A stretch of 37,363 bases of DNA from Acidimicrobiia bacterium (GCA_023265045.1 JAHFUQ010000018.1:9945-47307); one strand, 5' to 3'. Numbered from the stretch's first letter, positions 23,408-31,435 are shown. Numbers and translations are program-made. Notes: a model not told the origin generated them from the sequence alone.

Positions 23408-24738
23408 CCGACTCCCAGCTCTATGCCCACCTGTGGGGCACGGCCGAGTTGCGCGCCGTGTTCGACGAGCGCGCCCGGCTCCAGTCATGGCTCGACATCC
23501 TCGCCGCCCTCGCCCGGGCCCAGGCCAAGCTGGGCGTCATCCCGGCTGAGTCGGCCGACCAGATCACCTCCGCCGCCACTGTCGACACCCTCGACTTGGA
23601 CTACGTGGCCGAGGAGACCAGGCGGACGTCGCACTCGACGCTCGGGCTGATCCGCGGCCTGCAACGCACCTTGCCCTCGCCCGCCCGCGACCACGTCTAC
23701 TACGGGGCGACGGTGCAGGACGTCACCGACACGTGGACGGCGCTCGCGATGGGCGCGGTCGGCGCCGTGGTGTGGCGCGACCTGCGCACCATCGAGGGAC
23801 TGCTGCTCGACCTGGCCGAGGCCCACCGCGCGACCCTGATGGCAGGGCGCACGCACGGCCAGATCGGCGCGCCGATCACGTTCGGCTTCAAGGCGGCGTC
23901 GTGGGCCGACGAGGTGCGCCGCCACGTCGACCGCTTGCGCGAGGGGCGACCGCGCTGGCTGGTCGGCCAGTTGGGTGGCGCGGTGGGCGTGCTCGGGTTC
24001 TTCGGCGCCGACGGTCCGGCGCTGCGAGCCGCGTTCTGCAGCGAGCTCGGCCTCGACGACCCGGGGATCTCATGGCTGAGCTCCCGTGACCGGCTGGCGG
24101 AGTTCGCCACGACACTGGCCTTGGTCACCTGCACGCTGGCCCGCATCGGCGGCGAGGTCTACGAGCTGCAACGGCCCGAGATCGCCGAGCTGCGCGAGCC
24201 CACCACGGCGGACGCGGTCGGCAGCATCACCATGCCCCACAAGCGCAACCCGGAGCGGGCCGAGCACCTCGACACCCTCGCCCGGCTGGTGCGGGCGAAC
24301 GCCGCCGTCCTCCTGGAGGGCGTCGTCTCGTCCCATGAGCGCGACGGCCGGGCGTGGAAGGCCGAGTGGGTGGCGCTGCCCGAGGTGTGCCTGCTCACGG
24401 GCGCGGCGCTGGAGACCGCCATCGCGTTGCTCTCCGGCCTCGGGGTGGACGCCGAGGCGATGGCCGCCAAGGTCGGTGACCAAGCGCGCTCGGAGCAGGT
24501 GCTGGCCGCCCTCAGCGCGCAGCTCGGCCGCCACCGGGCACAGGAGTTGTTGCACGAGGCGCTGAGCCCAGGAGCGGCCTTGCCGCCCGCCATCGACGAG
24601 GTCATCGCCCGCCTGGGCGTCACGTCCCCGTCGCCTCCCGCGCCCGCGCCCCCGATCGAGGGCGCGGTGGCGATGGTCGACGGGGTCGTCGCCCGCGCCC
24701 GCGCCGCCCGCGCCCAGGAGCCAAACGAGTGGACGTGA
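23392..24738 (+). CDS. Aspartase/fumarase-superfamily lyase (adenylosuccinate-lyase-like)
   Basis: 448 residues from ATG 23392, overlapping the previous gene by 16 bp. Signature GSITMPHKRNPERAE at residues 277 on; upstream SRDRLAEFATTLALV and TRRTSHSTLGLIRGL with YYGATVQDVTDTWTA are also typical of PurB/3-carboxymuconate cycloisomerase relatives. In most relatives the signature is GSSxMPxKxNP; here the second Ser is Ile279. In Xanthobacter, XcbC1 of this superfamily removes phosphate from phosphosulfolactate to give sulfoacrylate, so this protein is a candidate for that or the decarboxylation step. True adenylosuccinate lyase is unlikely given context. Confidence 0.88.
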   Translation: MGARLTDSQLYAHLWGTAELRAVFDERARLQSWLDILAALARAQAKLGVIPAESADQITSAATVDTLDLDYVAEETRRTSHSTLGLIRGLQRTLPSPARDHVYYGATVQDVTDTWTALAMGAVGAVVWRDLRTIEGLLLDLAEAHRATLMAGRTHGQIGAPITFGFKAASWADEVRRHVDRLREGRPRWLVGQLGGAVGVLGFFGADGPALRAAFCSELGLDDPGISWLSSRDRLAEFATTLALVTCTLARIGGEVYELQRPEIAELREPTTADAVGSITMPHKRNPERAEHLDTLARLVRANAAVLLEGVVSSHERDGRAWKAEWVALPEVCLLTGAALETAIALLSGLGVDAEAMAAKVGDQARSEQVLAALSAQLGRHRAQELLHEALSPGAALPPAIDEVIARLGVTSPSPPAPAPPIEGAVAMVDGVVARARAARAQEPNEWT

Positions 24739-25610
24739 ACCTGCCCCGCTTCCCGCTGGCTGTCCTGCCCACCCCCCTGGTGCGGGGGCGGCACTGGCCG
24801 GTCTGGTTCAAGCGCGACGACCTGGCCGGCTTCGCGGCGGCCGGTCACAAGGCCCGCCAGTTGGAGTTTCTCGTGGGCGACGCCCTCGCCCAAGGGTGCG
24901 ACGTGGTGGTGACGGGCGGCGGCCCTGGCTCCAACTTCGTCCCCGCCGCCGCGGTCGCCGCCGCGGTCGCCGGCCTCGACTGCGAGGTGCTGATCTACGG
25001 GCCGGCGCGCCGCCACCCCAACGTGGACGCGGCGGTGGCTGCCGGCGCCCACGTCCAGTTCACCGGCGACCCGGACCGCACCCGCCACGACGACGCCATC
25101 GCCGACTTCAGCGCCAAGTTGGCGGCTGGGGGCCGCCACCCGTACGCCATCCCGCGCGGCGGCGCGACCCCTGTCGGCGCGGCCGGCATGGCCGTCGCCG
25201 CGGCCGAACTGGGCGACATCGAGCCGGGCACGATCGTGGTCGCCACCGGCTCGGGCGGGGCCTGCGCCGGCCTCGCCGCCGGCGCCCCCCCAGGCTGGCG
25301 GGTCCTCGGAGCCTCGGTCAGCCGTCCTGTCGACGAGGCGGCCGCCCAGGTCAACCGGCTGGCGGCCGAGTGCGCCACCCTGCTCGCCCTGCCCGCGCCC
25401 CCCGCCGTCGAGCTGGTCGACGTCCGCGGCCCCGGCTTCGGCCTCCCGTCCGAGGAAGGCGAGGAGGCGGCGCGGATCGCGCTGCAGACCGAGGGCCTGC
25501 GGCTCGACCCCGTGTACACGGCCAAGGCGTTCGCCCTCCTCCTCCACCTGGTCGACGAAGGCACACCCGAGCCGATCGTCTTCTGGCACACCTACGGCGG
25601 CCGGCCGTGA
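24729..25610 (+). CDS. PLP-dependent enzyme of D-cysteine desulfhydrase/ACC deaminase family
   Basis: 293 residues, GTG start overlapping the lyase stop. VWFKRDDLAGFAAAGHKARQ places the Schiff-base Lys at residue 41 (family GNKxRKLE; here GHKARQLE). Also GGGPGSNFVPAAAVAA, PRGGATPVGAAGMAVAAAEL and the phosphate loop VVATGSGGACAGLAAG. The family includes D-cysteine desulfhydrase, ACC deaminase and the L-cysteate sulfo-lyase CuyA. Next to a ComA-like and two fumarase-type enzymes it matches XcbE1, the thiolation enzyme of the bacterial coenzyme M route. CuyA-like release of sulfite from cysteate is an alternative. Confidence 0.88.
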   Translation: MDVNLPRFPLAVLPTPLVRGRHWPVWFKRDDLAGFAAAGHKARQLEFLVGDALAQGCDVVVTGGGPGSNFVPAAAVAAAVAGLDCEVLIYGPARRHPNVDAAVAAGAHVQFTGDPDRTRHDDAIADFSAKLAAGGRHPYAIPRGGATPVGAAGMAVAAAELGDIEPGTIVVATGSGGACAGLAAGAPPGWRVLGASVSRPVDEAAAQVNRLAAECATLLALPAPPAVELVDVRGPGFGLPSEEGEEAARIALQTEGLRLDPVYTAKAFALLLHLVDEGTPEPIVFWHTYGGRP

Positions 25611-27073
25611 GGACCTTTGGCCCGGCCACGTCCGGCCCCGCGCCCGAATTGGTCGAGTCCGGCTTCGCCCTCGAAAACGCCGACGCGCCCCTGCTCCACC
25701 GCGGCCTCAACCTGGCCGACATCGCCCACGTCATCGACCTGCGCGGCCAGAAGGTCATCCCTCCCGACGCCGCCCGCGCCTTGCTCGACCTTCTCCTCGA
25801 AGTGGAGCAGACGCCGGCCGAGGAGTTCCCCTACGACCCCTCCTTCGGCGAGGCCTACAACTCGCGGGAGCGGTACTTCGCGTCCCGGATCGGAGACACC
25901 GCCGGCTGGCTGCACGCCGGCCGCCCGCGCCGGGAGGCCACCCGGATCGCCCTGCGCCTCCTGCTGCGCCGCCAGCTGGTCGACCTGGTGGCCGACGCGG
26001 CGCAGCTCGCCGGCCACATGACCGACCAGGCCGCGGCCCACGTCAACAGCCTCATGCCCGACCAGACCTACCTCCAGCAGGCCCAGCCGTCGACCTTCGG
26101 GCACTACATCCTGTCCTTCGCCTACCCGACGCTGCGCGACGGCCGGCGCCTGCTCGACGCCTTCGACTGGGTGAACACCAGCCCCGGCGGCGCCGGGTGC
26201 GTGAACGGCAGCCGGCTGCTGGCCGACCGCGGCCTGATGGCCGAGCTGCTCGGGTTCGACGGGATCATCGAGCACACCCGCGACGCCATGTGGCAGGTCG
26301 ACGGCCTGATCAACCTCATGGGCACCACCGCCAGCATGCTGTCGAACCAGTCCAAGCTGGCCGAGGACTTGGAGATCTGGTCGAGCAGCGAGTTCGACTA
26401 CGTGGACCTCGACGCCGGTTTCACCCGGGCCAGCGTGCTGATGCCGAACAAGCGCAACCCGTACTCGCTGTCGATCGTACGGGGCGCCCACGGCATCCTC
26501 ATCGGCCGGCTGTCGGGGTTCCTGGCCGTGGTCAAGAGCCCGTCGGCCCGCAGCGACAACCTCATCTTCGCCTACGGCGAGGTGCCTCGCTCCCTCGACC
26601 TGGCGTCGCGGGTCACCCGCCTGATGAGCGGCGTGGTGCGGACCCTGCACGTCAACACCGAGCGCATGAGCGCCGCCCTGCAGGCCGGCTTCACTCAGGC
26701 CACCGACCTGGCCGAGCACATCGTGACCCGCTGCGGGGTGGACTACCGCACCGCCTACCTGGTGGTGGGCCAGGCTGTGCGCGCCGCGAGCGCCGCCGGC
26801 CTGCGAGGGATCGACATCACCGCCGCCATGCTCGACGAGGCCGCGCAGCAACCGCTCGGGCTCACCGACGAGGAGTTGGCGGCCGTACTCGATCCGGCGC
26901 AGATCGTCGCCACCCGGTCGGCTCGGGGCGGGGCCGCACCGGCGGCCGTCGCGCCCATGATCGAGGCGTGCCGCACGGCGGCGGGCGAGCTGGCGGCCGA
27001 GGCCGACCGCCGCCGGGCCGCGTATGACAAGGCCGAAGCGTCCCTCCTGTCCCTGGCTGAGGAGAAGGAATGA
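25607..27073 (+). CDS. Aspartase/fumarase-superfamily lyase (argininosuccinate-lyase-like)
   Basis: 488 residues, GTG start with GTGA overlap. Typical argininosuccinate-lyase layout: SFGEAYNSRERYF near the N terminus, MPDQTYLQQAQPSTFGHYIL (family GYTHLQ.AQP), then SSSEFDYVDL and the signature ASVLMPNKRNPYSL at residue 275 on. Family consensus there is GSSLMPQKRNP; here Gly is Ala275 and the usual catalytic Ser is Val277. That argues against argininosuccinate cleavage and for altered chemistry, such as the XcbD1-type decarboxylation step proposed for bacterial coenzyme M synthesis. It overlaps DUF1116 downstream by ATGA, joining this set to the carbamoyltransferase set. Confidence 0.87.
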   Translation: MRTFGPATSGPAPELVESGFALENADAPLLHRGLNLADIAHVIDLRGQKVIPPDAARALLDLLLEVEQTPAEEFPYDPSFGEAYNSRERYFASRIGDTAGWLHAGRPRREATRIALRLLLRRQLVDLVADAAQLAGHMTDQAAAHVNSLMPDQTYLQQAQPSTFGHYILSFAYPTLRDGRRLLDAFDWVNTSPGGAGCVNGSRLLADRGLMAELLGFDGIIEHTRDAMWQVDGLINLMGTTASMLSNQSKLAEDLEIWSSSEFDYVDLDAGFTRASVLMPNKRNPYSLSIVRGAHGILIGRLSGFLAVVKSPSARSDNLIFAYGEVPRSLDLASRVTRLMSGVVRTLHVNTERMSAALQAGFTQATDLAEHIVTRCGVDYRTAYLVVGQAVRAASAAGLRGIDITAAMLDEAAQQPLGLTDEELAAVLDPAQIVATRSARGGAAPAAVAPMIEACRTAAGELAAEADRRRAAYDKAEASLLSLAEEKE

Positions 27074-28470
27074 CCACACCCGTGTTGCCCACCGAGGTGT
27101 CCGTCGTGAACGTCGGCTTGCCATTGTTCGCCGACGCCATCCGTGACCAGGGGCGTCCCGTGACGCAGGTCGACTGGCGCATCCCCGCCGGCGGCGACCT
27201 CCAGCTGGTGGCCGCCCTGGCGCGCCTGTACGGGCCGCGCGCCGCAGCCATCGACGAAGCCAACGCCGAAGTCGCTCGCCGCCTCGACCAGGGCGCACCC
27301 AAGCTCGTGGGGATCGAACCCGCCCTCGGCGCGCTGCCTGGAGTCGACGACCGCACCGTCATCCACTCCGGCCCCGCGATCGACTGGGCCGACATGTGCG
27401 ACCCCCTGCGGCGCTCGGTTCGCGCCGCGGCGATGGCCGAGGGGTGGGCGCGCACGCCTGCGGCGGTCGACGACCTGATCGCTCGCGATCGGGTTCACCT
27501 CGAACCGGCCAACCTTCACGCCGCCGTGGTGCCCATGGCCAGCGCCATCGGCCCGTCGGCGCCCATGTTCGTGGTCGAGGACGGGGCCAGCGGCGTGCGG
27601 GCTTTTTCGTCCATGAACCAGGGCCCGGGCGAGACGGCGTGGTTCGGCCGGGAGACGCCCGCCGCCGTCGAGCGCCTGGTCTTCCTGCGTGACGTCGCCG
27701 CCCCCCTTCTGGCGCAGTGCCTCGAGGCCGCCGGTCCGCTCGACGTCTTCACCCTCGCCGCCCAAGGGTTGGCCATGGGCGACGACCTCCACATGCGCAC
27801 GCAGGCCACCACCAACCTCCTGCTGCGCACCCTCCTGCCCCATCTGATGGCTCTCGACGATCCCCGCCGGGCCGATCTCGGCCGCTTCCTCTCGGCCAAC
27901 CACCTCTTCTTCCTCAACATCGCCATGGCCGGGGCCAAGGCCCTCACCCTCTGGGCCGAGCAGGTGCAGGGGTCGAGCATCGTCACGACCATGGCCCGCA
28001 ACGGCACGACCTACGGGGTGCGCCTGGCGGGTGACGACCGGTGGTTCGTCACTGCCTCGCCGCCCATCGGCCAGGCCCTCTACTACCCCGGTCAGGGCCC
28101 GGAGTCGAGCGCGCCCGACATCGGCGACAGCGCCGTGCTGGAGCTGATGGGGCTCGGTGGGGCGGCCGCCGCCGCGTCGCCGGCCGTCGCCGCGTTCGTG
28201 GGCGGCTCGATGCGCGACGCCGTCGCCGCCACCGAGAGCATGGAGCGCATCTGCGCGGCCCGCAGCACCCGGTTCAAGCTCCCCATCCTCGACTTCCGGG
28301 GCTCGCCCCTCGCCGTCGACGTTCGCAAGGTCGTCGAGCTCGGCATCACGCCCAAGGTGAACACCGGGATCCTCCACGCCTTCGACGGCTCCGGCCAGGT
28401 CGGGGCCGGGGTGGCCGAGGCGCCGATTGCCTGCTTCCGTGCCGCCCTTCTCGATCTCGATTGCCGGTAA
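27070..28470 (+). CDS. DUF1116 protein (AllG/YlbE-like)
   Basis: 466 residues. Typical stretches: VNVGLPLFADAIRDQGRPVT, VDWRIPAGGD, LEPANLHAAVVPMASAIGPS, MNQGPGETAWFGR, FTLAAQGLAMGDDLHMRTQA, and SANHLFFLNIAMAGAKA. E. coli AllG is one component of the oxamate carbamoyltransferase with AllF (FdrA) and AllH (DUF2877). Its partner FdrA is in the leftward unit at 15.8-17.2 kb. The gene is translationally coupled to the argininosuccinate-lyase-like gene, linking the carbamoyl and sulfonate-type genes in one transcript. Confidence 0.9.
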   Translation: MTTPVLPTEVSVVNVGLPLFADAIRDQGRPVTQVDWRIPAGGDLQLVAALARLYGPRAAAIDEANAEVARRLDQGAPKLVGIEPALGALPGVDDRTVIHSGPAIDWADMCDPLRRSVRAAAMAEGWARTPAAVDDLIARDRVHLEPANLHAAVVPMASAIGPSAPMFVVEDGASGVRAFSSMNQGPGETAWFGRETPAAVERLVFLRDVAAPLLAQCLEAAGPLDVFTLAAQGLAMGDDLHMRTQATTNLLLRTLLPHLMALDDPRRADLGRFLSANHLFFLNIAMAGAKALTLWAEQVQGSSIVTTMARNGTTYGVRLAGDDRWFVTASPPIGQALYYPGQGPESSAPDIGDSAVLELMGLGGAAAAASPAVAAFVGGSMRDAVAATESMERICAARSTRFKLPILDFRGSPLAVDVRKVVELGITPKVNTGILHAFDGSGQVGAGVAEAPIACFRAALLDLDCR

Positions 28471-29110
28471 GGGCGTCACCGACGCGCCCGGCCGGGTGGT
28501 CGCGGTCTACGCCAAGGCCGCCTACGTCAGCACCGCGGCCGGGCTGTTCGCCGTCACCACGCCGGACGTCCCGCCCGGCCCCGTCCACGCCGCAACCCAC
28601 GCCGACGTCAGCCGCCTTCGCGCCGGCGACCAGGTCGAGGTCGACCTCGCCGGCGCCCATCGCTGGGTAGGCGCCCTCCCCGCCCAGCTCGACGCCGAGC
28701 TTCTCCTCGCCGTGCTTGCCGCCGCGCCCCCTTCGTCACTCTCGCCCCTGCCCGACGGCGACATCGCCGCCCTCGCCGCCTACCTCGGCGGGCGCGGCCC
28801 GGGCCTCACGCCCGCGGGTGACGACTGCCTGGCGGGCATGTTCCTCGTCGCCTACGTCCGCGGCGACGACGTCACCGGCCTGGCCGAGGCCGTCCCCACC
28901 AACGACATCGCCCTCGCCTTCCTCCACTGGGCCGCCCAGGGCCAGAGCATCGAGCCCGTCCACCGGCTCCTCTGCGCCACCGATCACGGCGCCGGGCGCG
29001 AGGCCCTCGCCGACCTCCTCCGCTTCGGCCACAGCTCGGGCGCCGACCTCGCCCTCGGCCTGCGGACCGCCGTGCAACGGCTGTGCAACGGGGCGCGCCA
29101 CCCTTCGTGA
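28439..29110 (+). CDS. DUF2877 protein (AllH/YlbF-like)
   Basis: 223 residues from GTG 28439 (another in-frame start exists at 28427). The family signature is GGRGPGLTPAGDDCLAGMFL; upstream is a beta-rich N-terminal half (VVAVYAKAAYVSTAAGLFAV). AllH completes the oxamate carbamoyltransferase with AllF and AllG. It overlaps the DUF1116 gene by 32 bp. End of the convincing part of the rightward unit. Confidence 0.88.
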   Translation: MPPFSISIAGKGVTDAPGRVVAVYAKAAYVSTAAGLFAVTTPDVPPGPVHAATHADVSRLRAGDQVEVDLAGAHRWVGALPAQLDAELLLAVLAAAPPSSLSPLPDGDIAALAAYLGGRGPGLTPAGDDCLAGMFLVAYVRGDDVTGLAEAVPTNDIALAFLHWAAQGQSIEPVHRLLCATDHGAGREALADLLRFGHSSGADLALGLRTAVQRLCNGARHPS

Positions 29111-29111
29111 C

Positions 29112-29414
29112 GTGGGCCCGTGCCGCTGCCGCTTCGCCTCCGTCGCTCCCCTCCACCACGACCAGCTTGTGCGGGCCGGCGTCGATCTCGACACCGTCGT
29201 CGACCTCGTGGAGCTGGCCGTCACATGGGACGAGCTGGACTACGGCGACGCCGACCTCATTCCGCCCTACGACTGGCTGGAGTTCTGGAGCGACCACCCG
29301 TGGCCCGACCCCGACGTCGCGCGCCGCCTGTTCAGCGCCGCCGTCGACATCGCGCGGACTACTCGAGCCTCGGATTCGGCACGACCTCGATCCACGGCGC
29401 CGCGACCTCTTTGA
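29112..29414 (+). CDS. Small hypothetical protein
   Basis: About 100 residues from GTG 29112, 1 bp after the DUF2877 stop. The central stretch LDTVVDLVELAVTWDELDYG and the aromatic PPYDWLEFWSDHPWPDPDVA look like real protein. The last 20 codons are Arg/Ser/Pro-rich and overlap the convergent gene by 56 bp, so the true end may be damaged. No family recognised. Confidence 0.45.
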   Translation: MGPCRCRFASVAPLHHDQLVRAGVDLDTVVDLVELAVTWDELDYGDADLIPPYDWLEFWSDHPWPDPDVARRLFSAAVDIARTTRASDSARPRSTAPRPL

Positions 29415-29907
29415 GCCACTGCCCGGCCCGATCGCTCGCGTAGATGCACCCGGTGTCAGGAAGGCCACGCACCAGGTCGGCGCCCTCAGCGCCGCGCCAG
29501 TTGGGGATGACGACCTCCCAAACCGGGCCAATTCCCGCCGTGAGGTCGGGGTCGTGCGGGCGCTCCAAGATGTAGTCCTCCGGCGCACCCGAGTCGGGGT
29601 ACTCGGCAGGCTCATCGTCGTCGGCGTCCCAGCCTTGCCAGTCCAGTTCGACGATCCTCGCCAGCTCGACGGCTCGAAACTCGATGCCCGCAAAGCCGAG
29701 GTCTTCCATCGCCCGGCGGTAAGGCCCCCGCACCAACAAGTCATCGATCCCTGACATGAACACCGGGGGAACGAAGGGCCCGGTTCGCTCCAGCTGGAGC
29801 TCACCGGCGTCGGTGCGGGGCAGGTGCCTCGTCATCCCGAACGCGAGGATCTCGCCGTAGTCCCCCCAGGGCTGCTCGCGCGACTCGACGATCCATGGAT
29901 GGTTCAC
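29359..29907 (-). CDS. Hypothetical acidic protein
   Basis: 182 residues, acidic, beginning MNHPWIVESREQPWGDYGEI. Trp/Tyr-rich stretches (FVPPVFMSGIDDLLVRGPYR, FRAVELARIVELDWQGWD, WEVVIPNWRGAEGADLVRGL, GCIYASDRAGQWLKEVA) resemble Imm-type immunity or SUFU/Imm52-like hypothetical proteins by composition only. No toxin gene is adjacent. I cannot assign a function. Confidence 0.65.
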   Translation of the reverse strand: MNHPWIVESREQPWGDYGEILAFGMTRHLPRTDAGELQLERTGPFVPPVFMSGIDDLLVRGPYRRAMEDLGFAGIEFRAVELARIVELDWQGWDADDDEPAEYPDSGAPEDYILERPHDPDLTAGIGPVWEVVIPNWRGAEGADLVRGLPDTGCIYASDRAGQWLKEVAAPWIEVVPNPRLE

Positions 29908-29980
29908 GGCCTCCCAGGATGCACCGACCTACCACCAGCGTCCAGGTGCGAACTGGCCCAGCACATGAGAGGGTTCGCCC

Positions 29981-30643
29981 ATGACATCGCGCATCTCCGG
30001 TTTTCGCCTCGGCATCTACGTCTTCAAGGACGCTGAGATCGTCGACTTCGCCGCCCCGCACGGCGTCTTCTCCGTGGCCCGGCGGTTCGACCCCGAGCTG
30101 GACGCCTTCCTCATCGCCGACGCAGCTCGTCCCGTCCAGGCCCAGGCGGGGTTCACCGTCCTCCCGAACTACTCGTTTGCCGACGCGCCCGCCATGGACG
30201 CCTTCCTCATCCCCGGCGGCTTCGGCACCCGCCAGGAGATCCACAACCGCCGCCTCCACGACTACGTCCGCTCGCTCCCCGAGGCCACGCTCCTTACGAG
30301 CGTGTGCACCGGCTCGTGGGTCTACGGCGTGATGGGCCTCCTCGACGGGCTGCCCGCCACCAACCGCAAGGAGCCTGACCGGGTCGAGGCCGGTCCCAAC
30401 GGCAAGACGCCCATCGACCGCCTGGCCGACCTGGCCCCGGGTTGTCGGATCAGCCGCGCCCGCGTGGTCGACGCGGGCCGCATCATCACCGCGGGCGGCA
30501 TCACGTCGGGCATGGAGATGGGCTTCCACCTCCTCCGCCGCGCCGGCTGGGACGAAGCCGCCATCGCCGAGGTGGCCCGGGTGATGGAGTACTCGGCCGC
30601 CTACGACCTCTACCGCGACGACGCCGAAATCCTCCAGGGTTGA
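29981..30643 (+). CDS. DJ-1/PfpI-family protein, isonitrile-hydratase-like
   Basis: 220 residues. Class I glutamine-amidotransferase-like fold: FRLGIYVFKDAEIVDFAAPH, AFLIPGGFGTRQEI, the nucleophile elbow SVCTGSWVYGVMGLLDGLPA followed by TNRK, and a late RIITAGGITSGMEMGFHLL. The same order and the ATxxH/TNRK-like segment occur in cyclohexyl-isocyanide hydratase (InhA) and in AraC-type N-terminal domains; here there is no HTH. Its location next to a nitrile hydratase operon makes a role in isonitrile or nitrile metabolism plausible but unproven. Confidence 0.85.
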   Translation: MTSRISGFRLGIYVFKDAEIVDFAAPHGVFSVARRFDPELDAFLIADAARPVQAQAGFTVLPNYSFADAPAMDAFLIPGGFGTRQEIHNRRLHDYVRSLPEATLLTSVCTGSWVYGVMGLLDGLPATNRKEPDRVEAGPNGKTPIDRLADLAPGCRISRARVVDAGRIITAGGITSGMEMGFHLLRRAGWDEAAIAEVARVMEYSAAYDLYRDDAEILQG

Positions 30644-30693
30644 AGCGCAGACCCCGCTGAGCGAGGCATAGCTTGCAAACCTCGGCCGATTCG

Positions 30694-31122
30694 TCAGGGG
30701 ACGACGACGACCTCGGTGTCGTTCAAGGTGCGGATCGTGTTGGAGACGTAGCAGACGGCCTTGGCCCGCTCGACCAACTTCTCCAGTTCCTCGCGCCCGT
30801 GGCTCGACGTCACCTCGACTCGAATGTGGACGAACTTGGGCCCGCCGTAGGTCCCGATTGCCTTCACCGCCAGGTCCGGAAGCTCGATGCCGCGCTTGCG
30901 GGCGACGTGGTGCACGGCCAGAGCAAAGCACGATGCGATCGAACCGAGGAACAGCTCGGTCGGCTGCGCACCGGTGTCCTCGCCGCCGGCCGACGACGGC
31001 TCGTCCACCCGGATCTCGAAGGCCCCCGCCTGGACCCGGCACTTGTACCCGCCCTCCCACCTGGCCTCGACCGTCCGGGTCTTCGGCGCCGCCGCCTCAG
31101 TGGTCGTGGTCGTGCCCCTCAT
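30694..31122 (-). CDS. OsmC/Ohr-family protein
   Basis: 142 residues. The two redox Cys are in GSIASCFALAVHHVARKRGI and AKAVCYVSNTI. OsmC proteins reduce hydroperoxides, and OsmC-like proteins often travel with other pathways. It overlaps the nitrile hydratase accessory gene by 26 bp and is last in the nitrile hydratase operon, where it may protect the oxidation-sensitive Cys-sulfenate/sulfinate metal site or the thiol pool (inference). Confidence 0.88.
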   Translation of the reverse strand: MRGTTTTTEAAAPKTRTVEARWEGGYKCRVQAGAFEIRVDEPSSAGGEDTGAQPTELFLGSIASCFALAVHHVARKRGIELPDLAVKAIGTYGGPKFVHIRVEVTSSHGREELEKLVERAKAVCYVSNTIRTLNDTEVVVVP

Positions 31123-31435
31123 GCCGCCCCTCGAACTCGACGGTGCGGGCGTCGAGTTCGCGCGCCGCGACCACGCCCCGCCCCGCCAGCACCCGTTCCA
31201 GCGCCGTCAGCCAGCAGCGGTAGTAGCTCCAGTCCTCGCCGTCCCACTCGCCGACGGCCACGATCAGCTGCTGGCGGAACTCCTCCCACTCGAACACGCC
31301 CCCGTCGTGCAGCGTCAACGCCAGCCCGAAGGCGCGGCTCTCCCACGGCGCGTTGAAGACCAGCTCCCCGTTGCTCCGGGGCGGCGCGGCGGGCCCGTCG
31401 GCGTCCAGCGCGGCGGCCAGTGCGCCGGGGCTCAC
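31097..31435 (-). CDS. Nitrile hydratase accessory (beta-like activator) protein
   Basis: 112 residues, GTG start overlapping the alpha-subunit stop. [20 protein letters not shown] with [18 protein letters not shown] and [17 protein letters not shown] match the small beta-related activator that inserts cobalt by subunit swapping in Co-type nitrile hydratases. A His-rich tail (GHDHDH) could bind metal. Position beta-alpha-activator is the standard order for Co-type operons. Confidence 0.9.
   Translation of the reverse strand: MSPGALAAALDADGPAAPPRSNGELVFNAPWESRAFGLALTLHDGGVFEWEEFRQQLIVAVGEWDGEDWSYYRCWLTALERVLAGRGVVAARELDARTVEFEGRHEGHDHDH

Noticed and set aside
23392-24738. 3-carboxy-cis,cis-muconate cycloisomerase or housekeeping PurB
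   Set aside because: No aromatic-degradation or purine genes nearby, and the signature Ser is changed; context favours a pathway-specific lyase.
25592-28479. Two long leftward open frames (568 and 574 codons)
   Set aside because: Antisense shadows of the lyase and DUF1116 genes, which have clear family motifs on the plus strand.
14651-29110. Complete Nit1C locus
   Set aside because: No carbon-nitrogen hydrolase with the Glu-Lys-Cys nitrilase triad is present, and neither the MSMEG_0569-type flavoprotein nor MSMEG_0570 was recognised.
21756-29110. Epoxide or alkene metabolism using coenzyme M
   Set aside because: No epoxyalkane:CoM transferase, CoM dehydrogenases, carboxylase or monooxygenase genes are seen in the window.
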